Notes: generated by a model not told the origin, from the letters alone. DNA of 64,000 bases from an uncultured Clostridium sp. (GCA_947651825.1 CANTAQ010000002.1:1-64000); one strand, 5' to 3'. Numbered from the stretch's first letter, positions 47,074-56,595 are shown. A program made the numbers and translations.

Positions 47074-47812
47074 ATGGATTATTTAATAAGAACTACATTA
47101 GCAGGTTTATTTTTTGGAACATTTGGTACAACAATTGGTGGAATTATTGGGGTAACTTTTAAAAATACTACAAATAAGTTTCTAAGCTTTGTTTTACAAT
47201 TTGCAGCAGGATTAATGACTGCTATAATTTGTTTTGACTTAATTCCAGAAGCAATTGAATTATCAGGTCTTGCAAATACTTTAATTGGAATTTTAATAGG
47301 TGTTATAATAATGATTTTTTGTGATAATATTGTTAAAAGTAAAAGCAGAGGAAGGATGAGAAGCAGAAATAGTTTGCTACAGACAGGTATAATTGTTGGA
47401 ATAGGATTATCTCTTCATAATTTTCCAGAAGGTTTAGCAATAGGTTCTGGATTTGGAGCATCTATGAAATTAGGATATTCTTTAGCTATAGCAATATTGT
47501 TACATGACATACCAGAAGGAATATCAATGGCAGTGCCAATGAGAAATGGCGGAATGAGTAAAATAAAAGTTATAATATATACAATTTTATCGGGAGTAAC
47601 AACAGGAATAGGTGCTTTTTTTGGAGCACTAGTTCGGGAAAATATCTCCAAATACAATAAGCATATGTTTAGCATTTGCAGCAGGTGCGATGCTTTATAT
47701 AGTATCAGGAGAATTGATTCCTGAATCTAATAAATTGTATAAAGGAAGAATAGGATTTTTAGGAAATATAGTGGGGTTTATTTTAGGGATTATAGCATTT
47801 GCGTTTGAATAA
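47074..47812 (+). CDS. ZIP-family metal transporter, one +1 frameshift at CGG
   Basis: Divalent metal (Zn/Fe-type) permease, about 245 residues with eight hydrophobic segments. Metal-site motifs HNFPEGLAIG and LHDIPEGISMAVPM are intact. Frame 0 breaks after FFGALV; skipping C47635 gives Gly188 and KISPNTISICLAFAAGAMLYIV, then IPESNKLY and a last helix to the stop at 47812. ATG 47068 abuts the ribosome site, so ATG 47074 (6 nt spacing) is chosen. Confidence 0.87.
47635..47638 (+). other. CGGG recoding site in the ZIP gene
   Basis: GTT|CGG in frame 0; skipping C47635 gives GTT|GGG|AAA and restores two transmembrane helices. Confidence 0.82.
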
Positions 47813-47863
47813 AATATATTACAACAATATTACCAATTTATTACAAAATTATAACAAATAGTA

Positions 47864-47892
47864 TTGACATTTTTTGAAAAAAAATATATTAT
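47864..47892 (+). promoter_or_regulatory. Promoter of ftsA-ftsZ
   Basis: TTGACA (47864-47869), 17 nt, TATTAT (47887-47892). Confidence 0.6.
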
Positions 47893-47922
47893 AATGGTAA
47901 TCAAAAAAATGGAGGGAATATT

Positions 47923-49152
47923 TTGGCTATCGGAGATATAATTGTGGGAATTGATATCGGAACCTCCAAAGTAAGTGCTGTTGTTGCAGAAATAAATAGT
48001 TTTAATCAAGTTGAGATTATAGCAACAGCAGAGTGTAAATGCTTTGGAATAAAGAAATCAAAAATAACAGATGAAAATGAAATTACCTCTGCTATATCAA
48101 AAACAGTTTTAGACTTAGAACAACAAGCAAATATAAAAATAAATTCAGCATATATAACAATAACAGGAAAACAAGTAACAATTGTTCAAAATAGCATTGT
48201 AAAAGAAGCAAAAGATAAAATTGCCGGTATCACAGCAAAAGATTTAAATTCAGCGCTCTTACAAATAAAAGACATAGATGTTCCATCAGATAAAGTTATA
48301 ATTGATATTGTAACTAATGAAATAAAGCTTGACAACGGGAAAATCGTAGATAATCCAGTTGGAGCTTTAAGTTCAACATTTACAATAAATGGACAAGTTA
48401 TTTTAGCAAATAGAAACTATGTAAAACAGTTAACAGGAATATTAAAAAGAGCTAATTTAGAAATAGATGGAATAATCCCTAATATATTAGCTCAGAGAAC
48501 CTTAGTATTAGATAAAAATGAAATTAATGACAATATAATGATATTAGACATAGGTGCAGGAAATACAGACATAGGTGTATTTAATGGGCAAAATTATATT
48601 TATACAGATACAATTCCTTTAGGAGGAGAAAATATAACAAGTGATATTGCTTTAGTTTTTAATATTACAGAAGAGGAAGCAGAAAGGTTGAAAAGACAAT
48701 ATTCACTAGCTTTAAAATCTTTTATAGATAATGATAATGAGATAACTTTAAATACATATAAAGGTAGTGAAAAAAATAAGACAATAAAAAGTTCACAATT
48801 AATAGAAGTAATGGAAGCACGAATAGAAGAAATATTTGGATTGGTAAATAGACAAATAACCAATGCAGGTATTAAAGCCAATATAAATAATGTAGTATTA
48901 ACGGGGCAAGGTATAACTTGTATAAGCAAGAGTGATGTTGCAGGGAAGATTGTTTTAAATATACCAGTAAAAATATCAACTGGAAGATTAGTAAGCACAA
49001 TAAAACCTGAATATAGATCAAGCTATGCATTAATTAGGTATATATCACTTCGAAATGCCTCAAAAAATGTAGCAAGTAACATAGATGTTAAAACAAGTGG
49101 AAATGCTGTAAAAACAATTTTAGAAAGAATCAAAGAATTCTTTTATACCTAG
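47923..49152 (+). CDS. ftsA: Cell division protein FtsA
   Basis: 409-residue actin-like ATPase anchoring FtsZ to the membrane. Phosphate loops IVGIDIGTSKVSAVVAE and ILDIGAGNTDIGVF, SHS2-type insert and a C-terminal amphipathic helix (TILERIKEFFYT). TTG start, 6 nt after GGAGGG. ftsZ follows after 45 nt. Confidence 0.92.
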   Translation: MAIGDIIVGIDIGTSKVSAVVAEINSFNQVEIIATAECKCFGIKKSKITDENEITSAISKTVLDLEQQANIKINSAYITITGKQVTIVQNSIVKEAKDKIAGITAKDLNSALLQIKDIDVPSDKVIIDIVTNEIKLDNGKIVDNPVGALSSTFTINGQVILANRNYVKQLTGILKRANLEIDGIIPNILAQRTLVLDKNEINDNIMILDIGAGNTDIGVFNGQNYIYTDTIPLGGENITSDIALVFNITEEEAERLKRQYSLALKSFIDNDNEITLNTYKGSEKNKTIKSSQLIEVMEARIEEIFGLVNRQITNAGIKANINNVVLTGQGITCISKSDVAGKIVLNIPVKISTGRLVSTIKPEYRSSYALIRYISLRNASKNVASNIDVKTSGNAVKTILERIKEFFYT

Positions 49153-49197
49153 TTTTTAATTTTAAATTATATATATAAAAAGGGAGGAAATTACATT

Positions 49198-50334
49198 ATG
49201 ATAGAGTCAAATTATGATGAAAACAATAATAATATTAATAATTATATGATGGATGGCACAGCAACAATTAAGGTAATCGGAGTAGGAGGAGCAGGTAACA
49301 ATGCTATAAACAGAATGATTGAATCAGGAATAAAAGGTGTTGAATTTATAGCAGTAAATACAGATAATCAAGCTCTTCAACGTTCAAAAGCAAGTACAAG
49401 AATACAAATTGGGGAGAAATTGACAAGAGGATTGGGAGCAGGAGCAAATCCTGATATTGGAGCTCAAGCTGCAGAAGAAAGTAAATCAGAAGTGGCAGAA
49501 GCTTTACGTGGAGCAGACATGGTATTCGTAACAGCTGGAATGGGTGGAGGAACAGGAACAGGTGCTGCGCCAATAGTTGCTGCAACAGCAAGAGAACTAG
49601 GTATTTTAACAATAGGTGTTGTAACAAAGCCATTTACTTTTGAGGGTAAAAAAAGATTAACACAAGCAGAAAGAGGAGTTACAGCGTTAAAAGAAAAAGT
49701 AGATACATTAGTTGTTATTCCAAATGACAAATTGCTACAAATAATTGATAGAAGGACATCTATAATAGAAGCATTTAAAATGGCAGATGATGTTTTAAGA
49801 CAAGGTGTACAAGGTATATCAGACTTAATATCAACTCCAGGACTAATTAATTTAGACTTTGCAGATGTAAGAACAGTAATGTTAAATACAGGTATTGCAC
49901 ATATGGGAATTGGTAGAGCAAGTGGAGAAAATAGAGCAGAAGATGCAGCAAAACAAGCAATACAAAATCCATTATTAGAATCATCAATAGAAGGAGCAAG
50001 AGGAGTTATAATTAATATAACAGGTGGAAATGAACTAGGATTACAAGAAGCAAATACAGCAGCAGAATTAGTACAACGCAGTGCGGACCCAGAAGCAAAT
50101 ATTATATTTGGTGTAGTAACAGACGAATCTTTAGAAGATGAAATTGTTATTACAGTTATAGCAACAGGATTTGAACAAAATCAAGACTTATCATCAGCGA
50201 CAAATGTAGAAAATTTAGTAAATAGTACATGGAATAAAAAAATTAATTCAATTCCACAAGCAAATGATGGAAAAGATCAACCAGGGGATTTAGACATACC
50301 ATCATTCCTAAGAAAAAAAGGAAATAAAGTATAA
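49198..50334 (+). CDS. ftsZ: Cell division protein FtsZ
   Basis: 378-residue tubulin-like GTPase forming the division ring. GTP signature [12 protein letters not shown] and N-terminal [16 protein letters not shown] are present; the C-terminal peptide [11 protein letters not shown] binds FtsA/SepF. A terminator follows. Confidence 0.97.
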   Translation: MIESNYDENNNNINNYMMDGTATIKVIGVGGAGNNAINRMIESGIKGVEFIAVNTDNQALQRSKASTRIQIGEKLTRGLGAGANPDIGAQAAEESKSEVAEALRGADMVFVTAGMGGGTGTGAAPIVAATARELGILTIGVVTKPFTFEGKKRLTQAERGVTALKEKVDTLVVIPNDKLLQIIDRRTSIIEAFKMADDVLRQGVQGISDLISTPGLINLDFADVRTVMLNTGIAHMGIGRASGENRAEDAAKQAIQNPLLESSIEGARGVIINITGGNELGLQEANTAAELVQRSADPEANIIFGVVTDESLEDEIVITVIATGFEQNQDLSSATNVENLVNSTWNKKINSIPQANDGKDQPGDLDIPSFLRKKGNKV

Positions 50335-50363
50335 AAAAATAGATAAATGAATAAATAAAAAGA

Positions 50364-50397
50364 GAAATAATCTAAGATGTAGATTATTTCTTTTTTT
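50364..50397 (+). terminator. Terminator after ftsZ
   Basis: Stem GAAATAATCT/AGATTATTTC followed by seven T residues. Confidence 0.85.
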
Positions 50398-50409
50398 CGC
50401 CTTCAAGAA

Positions 50410-50442
50410 ATGACAAGCTTTTTAAATAAAACATGCTAAAAT
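50410..50442 (+). promoter_or_regulatory. Putative long-spacer spoIIG promoter
   Basis: ATGACA (50410-50415), 21 nt, TAAAAT (50437-50442). The B. subtilis spoIIG promoter, activated by Spo0A, also has an unusually long spacer (22 bp). The -10 ends only 6 nt before the ATG, leaving no room for a ribosome site. Confidence 0.4.
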
Positions 50443-50448
50443 AACATC

Positions 50449-51366
50449 ATGACAGTATATATAGATATAATTTTTTTAGAAAACTTATTTATGAATTGCA
50501 TAATATTATTTGCAACAGCAGTTATATTAAAATTGCCAATAAAAATAGTAAGAATATTAATTTCGGGCATTATAGGAAGTATATATGCAGTTATAATTTA
50601 TACTTCAAAACTTCAGATATATTCAAATCTATTTCTGAAAATAGCATTGTCGGCAGTAATGGTATATGTAGCATTTAATCCGTCAAAAATAAGAGGTTTT
50701 CTAAAGAATTTAATGATTTTTTACTTAGTTTCATTTACTTTTGGCGGAGTTACATTTGCATTATTGTATTTTGTAAAACCACAAAATATATCATTTCAAA
50801 ACGGAGTATTAATAGGAGTTTCTCCAATAAAAATAATAATTACAGGAGGAATAATAGGATTTGTAATAATAACAATTTCATTTAAAAATATCAAAGGAAG
50901 GTTAACTAAAAAAGATATGATTTGCAACTTAGAAATCATACAAAAAGACAAAAAAGTAAAAGTTAAAGCTATAATAGATACTGGAAATTTTTTAACAGAT
51001 CCAATAACAAAAATGCCTGTTGTTGTAGTAGAGAAAGAAAAACTCATAGACATTTTCCCAAAAAGTGTTCTAGAAAATACAATGGATTTTGTAAATGGAG
51101 ATAATACAGAAATGGAAGAATACTTATCAAAAATAAGAATAATACCATTCAAATCATTAGGAAAAGAAAATGGGCTTTTGTTAGGAATAAAAGTTGATGG
51201 AGTAATTATAAATTATCAAGGAAATGATAATTTTATAAAAGAGGTAATTGTAGGAATATATGAAAAAAAGTTAAGTAGTAATAATTCATATTCAGCCTTG
51301 ATAGGATTAAATATTTTAGAAAAAGGGGAGGATTATGATGAGCATTTTAGACATGTTAAAAACTAG
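50449..51366 (+). CDS. spoIIGA: Sporulation sigma-E factor-processing peptidase SpoIIGA
   Basis: 305 residues. Five or so N-terminal membrane helices, then an aspartic-protease-like domain with [20 protein letters not shown]. It cleaves pro-SigE after the SpoIIR signal. The family-like start [18 protein letters not shown] supports ATG 50449, although no Shine-Dalgarno is visible. Overlaps sigE by 29 nt. Confidence 0.92.
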   Translation: MTVYIDIIFLENLFMNCIILFATAVILKLPIKIVRILISGIIGSIYAVIIYTSKLQIYSNLFLKIALSAVMVYVAFNPSKIRGFLKNLMIFYLVSFTFGGVTFALLYFVKPQNISFQNGVLIGVSPIKIIITGGIIGFVIITISFKNIKGRLTKKDMICNLEIIQKDKKVKVKAIIDTGNFLTDPITKMPVVVVEKEKLIDIFPKSVLENTMDFVNGDNTEMEEYLSKIRIIPFKSLGKENGLLLGIKVDGVIINYQGNDNFIKEVIVGIYEKKLSSNNSYSALIGLNILEKGEDYDEHFRHVKN

Positions 51367-52058
51367 AATAAAGAATTATTTAAACACTGGAATTATGGAA
51401 GAAAATGTTATATTCTACATAGGAGGAAGCCAAAGTCTTCCTCCACCATTACCAGCTGACGAAGAAGAGAAAATGATTAGAAAATTAAATAATAATGATT
51501 TTCAAGCAAGACAAGTTTTAGTAGAACACAATTTGAGATTAGTAGTATATATTGCAAAAAAATTTGAAAATACAGGAATAGGTATAGAAGATTTAGTGTC
51601 GATAGGAACAATAGGCCTTATGAAGGCTATAAATACTTTTAATGCAGGAAAAAATATTAAACTGGCGACATATGCATCAAGATGTATAGAAAATGAGATT
51701 TTAATGTATTTAAGGAGAAGTAATAGGATAAAAGGAGAAATATCAATAGATGAGCCGCTAAATCAAGATGGAGATGGAAATGAATTGTTATTATCAGATA
51801 TATTAGGAACAGAAGAAGATGTAACATATAGAAAAATAGAAGAAGAAGTAGATAGGGTTTTATTGAAAGATGCAATAACTAAACTTACAAGTCGAGAGAA
51901 AAATATAATGGAACTTAGATTTGGATTTAAAACAGGAATAGAGAAAACACAAAAAGAAGTTGCAGATATGCTACGGAATTTCTCAAAGTTACATATCAAG
52001 ACTAGAAAAGAAGATAATGAATAAAATGAAGAAAGATATTTTGAGTAAGACAGGATAA
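51338..52058 (+). CDS. sigE: Sporulation sigma factor SigE precursor, one +1 frameshift at CGG
   Basis: Mother-cell sigma factor. The pro-sequence runs to the processing region [19 protein letters not shown], then region 2 ([18 protein letters not shown]) and region 4. Frame 0 breaks in the region 4 helix-turn-helix after EVADML and ends at 52024. Skipping C51974 gives Gly213 and [12 protein letters not shown] to a stop at 52058, making 239 residues, equal to the B. subtilis protein. Without the shift -35 recognition would be lost. ATG 51338 has better spacing than 51335. Confidence 0.93.
51974..51977 (+). other. CGGA recoding site in sigE
   Basis: CTA|CGG in frame 0; skipping C51974 gives CTA|GGA|ATT, the turn Gly of the helix-turn-helix (LGISQSYIS). 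Confidence 0.87.
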
Positions 52059-52077
52059 TATTATTAATATTAAATAT

Positions 52078-52145
52078 GTTCCATTTTGTAGAAGGTTCGA
52101 TAAAGTTGCTGATGAAGATTTGAAAATTGAACCTTCATATGGAAC
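52078..52145. other. Nested inverted repeat between sigE and an MgtC-type gene
   Basis: Outer arms GTTCCAT (52078-52084)/ATGGAAC (52139-52145) and inner arms GAAGGTTC (52091-52098)/GAACCTTC (52129-52136). No T tail. A related GTTCCATCTTACTAGAAGTT stretch occurs at about 62043. Confidence 0.45.
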
Positions 52146-52172
52146 TGTATAGAATTACAGAATATGGAACTA

Positions 52173-52643
52173 TTATTGTTCTTCTATTTTGATTTCTTCT
52201 TGATTATCTAATATAGTAGGTTGTGGTGAGAACCATTTGTGTGAATGAGATAATATTATATAAACTATAAAAGTAGCCACAATACCGCCAAGATAAAAAC
52301 CTGCACCTATACATAAACCAATACAAGTAACAGCTAATAAACTAGCAGCAGTTGTTAGTCCTTTTACATTTAATCCATCTCTTAAGATAGTACCTGCACC
52401 AATAAATCCAATACCTGAAAGAAGTTGAGCAGGAATACGAGACACATCAGTATTAGTTGTCATTGCCATATATTCACCACAAAGCATAACTAGAACACTA
52501 CAAATACCAATTAAAGAGTGAGTTTTAAAACCAGCAGGTTTGTTAAGGGCTTCACGTTCAGCTCCAATAATACCAGCTAGAATGAATCCTAATACTAATT
52601 TAATTAAAGATTGTACTTCAAATGACATTAAAAAATCTATCAT
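52173..52643 (-). CDS. MgtC/SapB-family membrane protein
   Basis: 156 residues with about five hydrophobic segments; the family core GAEREALNKPAGFKTHSL and GIGFIGAGTILRDG is present. MgtC-like proteins affect Mg2+/acid homeostasis, often by acting on an ATP synthase or transporter. ATG 52643 follows GGAGGG. Confidence 0.88.
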   Translation of the reverse strand: MIDFLMSFEVQSLIKLVLGFILAGIIGAEREALNKPAGFKTHSLIGICSVLVMLCGEYMAMTTNTDVSRIPAQLLSGIGFIGAGTILRDGLNVKGLTTAASLLAVTCIGLCIGAGFYLGGIVATFIVYIILSHSHKWFSPQPTILDNQEEIKIEEQ

Positions 52644-52888
52644 AAATACCCTCCAAAGTTTGATTTTTTTTAGTATATCATAAATGTACATGCATATCAA
52701 ATAACTTTATTATAAAGATTTGTATATATTTTTATTTTAAACATATAAATTAAAATAAAATCTTCAGATATAAAGGATTTAAAGAATACTTAAAATAAAG
52801 TTTTTGATAATAAAAATGAACCTTGGACTTGCAAAAAAACATATAATGAAGTAAAATATATATATACCTTTTCAAAAGAAAGAAGTTG

Positions 52889-53068
52889 ATGAGTATGAAA
52901 GTATATGATAAAGAAATGTATAATAAACAAGAGTCTTTAAAGACTGCAGTAGTATTTATAGTAGTTTTTTTATTAGGATTTTTTGCGGGCTACATAACAA
53001 AATCTTTTACAAATGAGCCAGTAAAGGAAAATAATACTAACAATACTTATGTGGTAGAAAATAGATAA
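52889..53068 (+). CDS. Small single-pass membrane protein, unknown
   Basis: About 59 residues with one hydrophobic helix (TAVVFIVVFLLGFFAGYI) and a short polar Asn-rich tail. No family recognised. ATG 52889 or 52895 could be used; the ribosome site is weak (AAGAAAGAAG). An inverted repeat GCCATATATGC/GCATATATGGC (53081-53116) follows. Confidence 0.55.
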   Translation: MSMKVYDKEMYNKQESLKTAVVFIVVFLLGFFAGYITKSFTNEPVKENNTNNTYVVENR

Positions 53069-53080
53069 AATTAAGAAATA

Positions 53081-53116
53081 GCCATATATGCTAGTTAATA
53101 AACACGCATATATGGC
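53081..53116. terminator. Hairpin between convergent genes
   Basis: Perfect 11-bp stem GCCATATATGC/GCATATATGGC with a 14-nt loop; the tail is only partly T-rich. Confidence 0.5.
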
Positions 53117-53133
53117 ATTTATTGTAAGAATTT

Positions 53134-54180
53134 TTATTTTTTTATATACAATGTTTGAGAATTATAAGCAAGATTTATATTTTCTTTTTGAATTAAATCT
53201 AAAATTTCATAGTTCATTTCTTGTTTAAATTGTAAATAATTCAAGTAATCAACAATATCGGTATAGAAATCGATAACAATATCAATTCCATTATTAGAAA
53301 CAGTTTTAAAATAAGTCTTTATATTATTTTGTAAAATATGATTATTATTTGTTAATAATAATTTAATTTTTTCTAACAGAGCCAAAACTTTAGGCAAATC
53401 TGTATCAAGTTCAAGAGTTAGTTCAAGTAAAAAACGTCTTTTTTGCATTTGAGTATGATTAATCAAAGTTTCTTCTGCAATTTTACTATTAGGAATAGAA
53501 ATTACTTGATTTTCTGTATTTCTTATTCTGGTACTCCTAAAAGTTATGTCTTCAATTGTTCCAGACATGGAAGCAATCCCTACATAATCACCAATAACAA
53601 ATGGTTTATCTATAATAATTGAACAACCAGCAATAATATTTTTAGCTAAATCTTGTGCAGCTAAAGCTATAGCAGCACTGAAAATTCCAAGACCTGCAAC
53701 TAATCCACTCAAATTATATCCAAGTTCATTAATTATAATGAAACCAGTAATCACATAAATTAAAGCTTTAATGAATTTACTAACAAATACAAGTAAAGCA
53801 TCATTACCAGTGAAATTAATTAATTTTTTTAATGGTTCATAATTATGAGAACTGAAGAAGTTAGAAAATGCATAAGATATTAACAAAATAACTAAAATCC
53901 TATAAGACTTGTTTATAAATAAAACCCAATGCACAGGTAATACTAAAGTATTTAGTGCAATATAAACACCTAAAATAGATATAAAACCTTTTAACGGTTT
54001 GTAAAAAGCATGACGTTTAATTCTTGTAAGTCTTTTTTCTTTAATACGAAGTATTTTTATAATAAAGGTAGCAATCATTGGACCAATAACAGTAAAAATT
54101 AATATTATTATGAGTGAAGCAATATAATCACTTGCAGTATTAGTAGTAATTATATTTACTAAATCATTAAGAAAATCCAT
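53134..54180 (-). CDS. MscS-family mechanosensitive channel
   Basis: 348 residues. Five or so N-terminal helices then the MscS core with the pore helix (GLGIFSAAIALAAQDLAKNI) and beta domain (IGDYVGIASMSGTIEDITFR, IPNSKIAEE). Opens under membrane tension to release solutes. ATG 54180 follows GGAGG; an in-frame TTG at 54192 lies within that site. Confidence 0.9.
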   Translation of the reverse strand: MDFLNDLVNIITTNTASDYIASLIIILIFTVIGPMIATFIIKILRIKEKRLTRIKRHAFYKPLKGFISILGVYIALNTLVLPVHWVLFINKSYRILVILLISYAFSNFFSSHNYEPLKKLINFTGNDALLVFVSKFIKALIYVITGFIIINELGYNLSGLVAGLGIFSAAIALAAQDLAKNIIAGCSIIIDKPFVIGDYVGIASMSGTIEDITFRSTRIRNTENQVISIPNSKIAEETLINHTQMQKRRFLLELTLELDTDLPKVLALLEKIKLLLTNNNHILQNNIKTYFKTVSNNGIDIVIDFYTDIVDYLNYLQFKQEMNYEILDLIQKENINLAYNSQTLYIKK

Positions 54181-54292
54181 ATTAACCTCCAAAAAATATT
54201 TTTCAAAAATAGTTTATCATATAAATTATTAAAATACAAACAAAATAGAACAAAAAACTAAGTAGAAACATAATATAAATAAGGAGGTTAGT

Positions 54293-55348
54293 ATGAGGAA
54301 AAATTTAATAACTATATGTACAATTATTGTTGCATTTCTAGCTATAAATTGTACAAAAGTTTTTGCCTTTCCACCATCATCTGCAACAACATATGAAGGA
54401 ATAGATGTAAGTGAATGGCAAGGGGAAATTGATTGGGCGTTAGTTAGTCAATCAGGAATAGAAATAACATACATAAGAGCAAGTGAGGGAAATGATTATG
54501 AAGATCCATATGCAATAGAAAATTATAATGGTGCAAAAGAAAATGGAATAAAAGTAGGATTTTATCATTATTTAACAGCAACTAATGAAGTAGAAGCGTT
54601 AGATGAAGCGGAGTTTTTTGTTTCAATTATTAAAGGATTACAAGTAGATTGCAGATTGGCAATGGATTTTGAATATTTCGGTAATCTATCAAGAGAAGAA
54701 ATTAATGAAATATCAAAAACTTTCTTAGAAGAAGTGGAACGATTAAGTGGTAAAGAAGTAGTAATTTATAGTGATGCATATAATGCCGCATATACATTTT
54801 CAGAAGAACTAGCAAGCCAATATCCTGTATGGGTTGCAGACTATGGAGCAAGAGAACCAGGAGATGGAAATTGGGATGTTTGGGAAGGATTTCAATATAC
54901 AGATGAAGGAAGAGTATCAGGAATATATGGAAACGTAGATAGAGATTATTTTACAGATGGAATCTTACTAAGTAATAGTCAAGAGATACCAACTAATACA
55001 ACTCCAGATAGAGGAACCAGTTTTACTGAAATAACAGTGCAATGGGGAGATACATTAAGTCAAATTGCAAGAGAATATAATACATCTTATCAATATTTAG
55101 CACAAATAAATAATATACCAAATCCAAATCTAATATATGTTGGGCAAACTTTAAAGGTCCCAAAATTAGAAAATAATAATATACATGATAGTAGCCATAT
55201 TTTATATATAGTAGAACCAGGAAATACTTTAACACAGATATCAAATGAGTATGGAGTAAGTATAGAAGATATAGTTAGATTAAATGACATACAAAATCCA
55301 AATTTAATATATGTTGGAGAAGTTTTGAGAATAAATGTGATAAACTAG
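54293..55348 (+). CDS. Secreted GH25 lysozyme with two LysM repeats
   Basis: 351 residues: signal peptide (about 1-25), GH25 muramidase domain ([26 protein letters not shown] with acidic catalytic residues), then two LysM peptidoglycan-binding repeats at about 245-290 and 302-350 ([24 protein letters not shown]). Cleaves glycan strands of the wall; a role in remodelling or spore/mother-cell lysis is possible. Confidence 0.9.
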   Translation: MRKNLITICTIIVAFLAINCTKVFAFPPSSATTYEGIDVSEWQGEIDWALVSQSGIEITYIRASEGNDYEDPYAIENYNGAKENGIKVGFYHYLTATNEVEALDEAEFFVSIIKGLQVDCRLAMDFEYFGNLSREEINEISKTFLEEVERLSGKEVVIYSDAYNAAYTFSEELASQYPVWVADYGAREPGDGNWDVWEGFQYTDEGRVSGIYGNVDRDYFTDGILLSNSQEIPTNTTPDRGTSFTEITVQWGDTLSQIAREYNTSYQYLAQINNIPNPNLIYVGQTLKVPKLENNNIHDSSHILYIVEPGNTLTQISNEYGVSIEDIVRLNDIQNPNLIYVGEVLRINVIN

Positions 55349-55375
55349 AATTTATTAAATTTTGTTGAAATATAA

Positions 55376-55412
55376 AAAAACAAAGATTATTATTTAATCT
55401 TTGTTTTTTTGA
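55376..55412. terminator. Bidirectional terminator between lysozyme and sigH
   Basis: Stem AAACAAAGATTA/TAATCTTTGTTT with A and T runs. Confidence 0.82.
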
Positions 55413-56072
55413 TTAGTTTGAATCTCTTTTTTGAGCTTCTTGTTTTATTTTGTTTGCTTTTCTTCTTATTCTAGTCATTGCAGTATCAACAGATTTTGTT
55501 TTACAATTTAGTTTCTCTGCAATTTCTTGGTAACTTTTATTTTGCCTAAAATATTTTAAAACATCTTTTTCATGTTGACTTAAGTTATCAGAAATAGATT
55601 TGTTTATGTATTCAAAATATTCTTTTCTTGTTATAGAATCAGAAGGATCTTCAACATAATTAGTATTTAATATATCAATTATTTCAGTATTATTATTTTC
55701 ATTATCGTCATATAGTTGAGCATTTATAGAGAATGCAGAATTAAGTGGAATGTTTTTTTGCCTATTGGCAGTTTTAACTGCTGTAATAATTTGCCTTTCA
55801 ATACACATATTAGCAAATGTTTTGAAAGAGTTTTGTTTTTGACAATCAAATGATTTAGTTGCCTTATAAAGTCCTATTAAACCTTCTTGAATAATGTCGC
55901 TTTTTTCAGCACCAATAATGAAAAACTTATTAGCTTTAATGTTAACTAAATCATAATATTTATTTATAATGTAATCTAATGCATTGTTATCTCCACTTTG
56001 TATTTTAGAAATAACATCTTCATCAGATAAATCCTTATAATTGAGAATAGGATTAATTATTGTGTCAGTCAT
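55413..56072 (-). CDS. sigH: SigH-type RNA polymerase sigma factor
   Basis: 219 residues. Region 2 (KSDIIQEGLIGLYKATKSFD, SFKTFANMCIERQI) and region 4 HTH (LSQHEKDVLKYF, SYQEIAEKLNCKTKSVDTAMTRIRRK) fit Spo0H/SigH, which starts the transition to sporulation. GGAGG-like site upstream. Intact frame, no CGG. Confidence 0.88.
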   Translation of the reverse strand: MTDTIINPILNYKDLSDEDVISKIQSGDNNALDYIINKYYDLVNIKANKFFIIGAEKSDIIQEGLIGLYKATKSFDCQKQNSFKTFANMCIERQIITAVKTANRQKNIPLNSAFSINAQLYDDNENNNTEIIDILNTNYVEDPSDSITRKEYFEYINKSISDNLSQHEKDVLKYFRQNKSYQEIAEKLNCKTKSVDTAMTRIRRKANKIKQEAQKRDSN

Positions 56073-56278
56073 TTTAAAATGATCCTCCTATTAAAATTTT
56101 GCCTTAAGTAGAATTAACAATATAGATATCGTAATCCTTTATTTTATTGCATTTTAACATATTTTTTTGAGATAAACAAGAGATTTTCGCAAAAATCCTA
56201 TTTTTATTTTGAAAAGAGCAAATGACTTGAAAAAATGAACACAATATGCTAAAATATATAAAGTTTTGAAGGATAAAA

Positions 56279-56304
56279 ATAAAGCCTAGAAACTCTAGAC
56301 TTTT
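56279..56304 (-). terminator. Terminator of tRNA-fMet
   Basis: Minus-strand stem AAAAGTCTAGA/CTAGGCTTT (one mismatch) followed by ATTTTTAT. Confidence 0.5.
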
Positions 56305-56308
56305 TATT

Positions 56309-56384
56309 TGGTTGCGGGGGTAAGACTCGAACTTACGACCTCCGGGTTATGAGCCCGACGAGCTGCCAACTGCTCTACCCCGCG
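56309..56384 (-). tRNA. Initiator tRNA-Met (CAT)
   Basis: 76 nt with encoded CCA. Anticodon loop CTCATAA, three consecutive G:C pairs in the anticodon stem and a C1xA72 mismatch are initiator hallmarks; D-arm GAGC/GCTC and T-arm GTAAG/CTTAC pair well. Confidence 0.95.
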
Positions 56385-56479
56385 ATGTAATACAAAAGCT
56401 ATTATAATACTTTTTATGTGAAATGTCAATACTTTTAATATATTATATGCAAAAAATAATAAAAATATGTTAAAATTAT

Positions 56480-56556
56480 GCATTTATAGCTCAGGTGGAT
56501 AGAGCGCTCCCCTCCTAAGGGAGAGGCCGCTGGTTCGAATCCAGCTAAGTGCACCA
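56480..56556 (+). tRNA. tRNA-Arg (CCT)
   Basis: 77 nt with encoded CCA. Acceptor GCATTTA/TAAGTGC, anticodon stem CTCCC/GGGAG around a normal 7-nt loop CTCCTAA, T-arm GCTGG/CCAGC. It reads AGG. It is not a CGG reader and has no enlarged loop, so it does not itself explain the recoding. Confidence 0.95.
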
Positions 56557-56595
56557 GATGTGCAACTTTAACAAGTTGTAGTGAATGACGAATAG

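Noticed and set aside
9718..51977. Simple reassignment of CGG to another amino acid or to stop
   Set aside because: Any triplet meaning for CGG leaves the downstream frame wrong; only skipping one base (or an equivalent shift) restores the proteins.
9718..51977. Classic P-site slippage at a shared slippery sequence
   Set aside because: The codons before CGG are all different (CTT, TCA, GGA, GGC, TCT, ATT, GTT, CTA) and no Shine-Dalgarno-like or stop context is common to them.
56227..56255. Plus-strand promoter-like TTGAAA-17-TAAAAT before tRNA-fMet
   Set aside because: It would give a transcript of about 45 nt into a hairpin, antisense side of the tRNA; in AT-rich DNA such matches are expected by chance.
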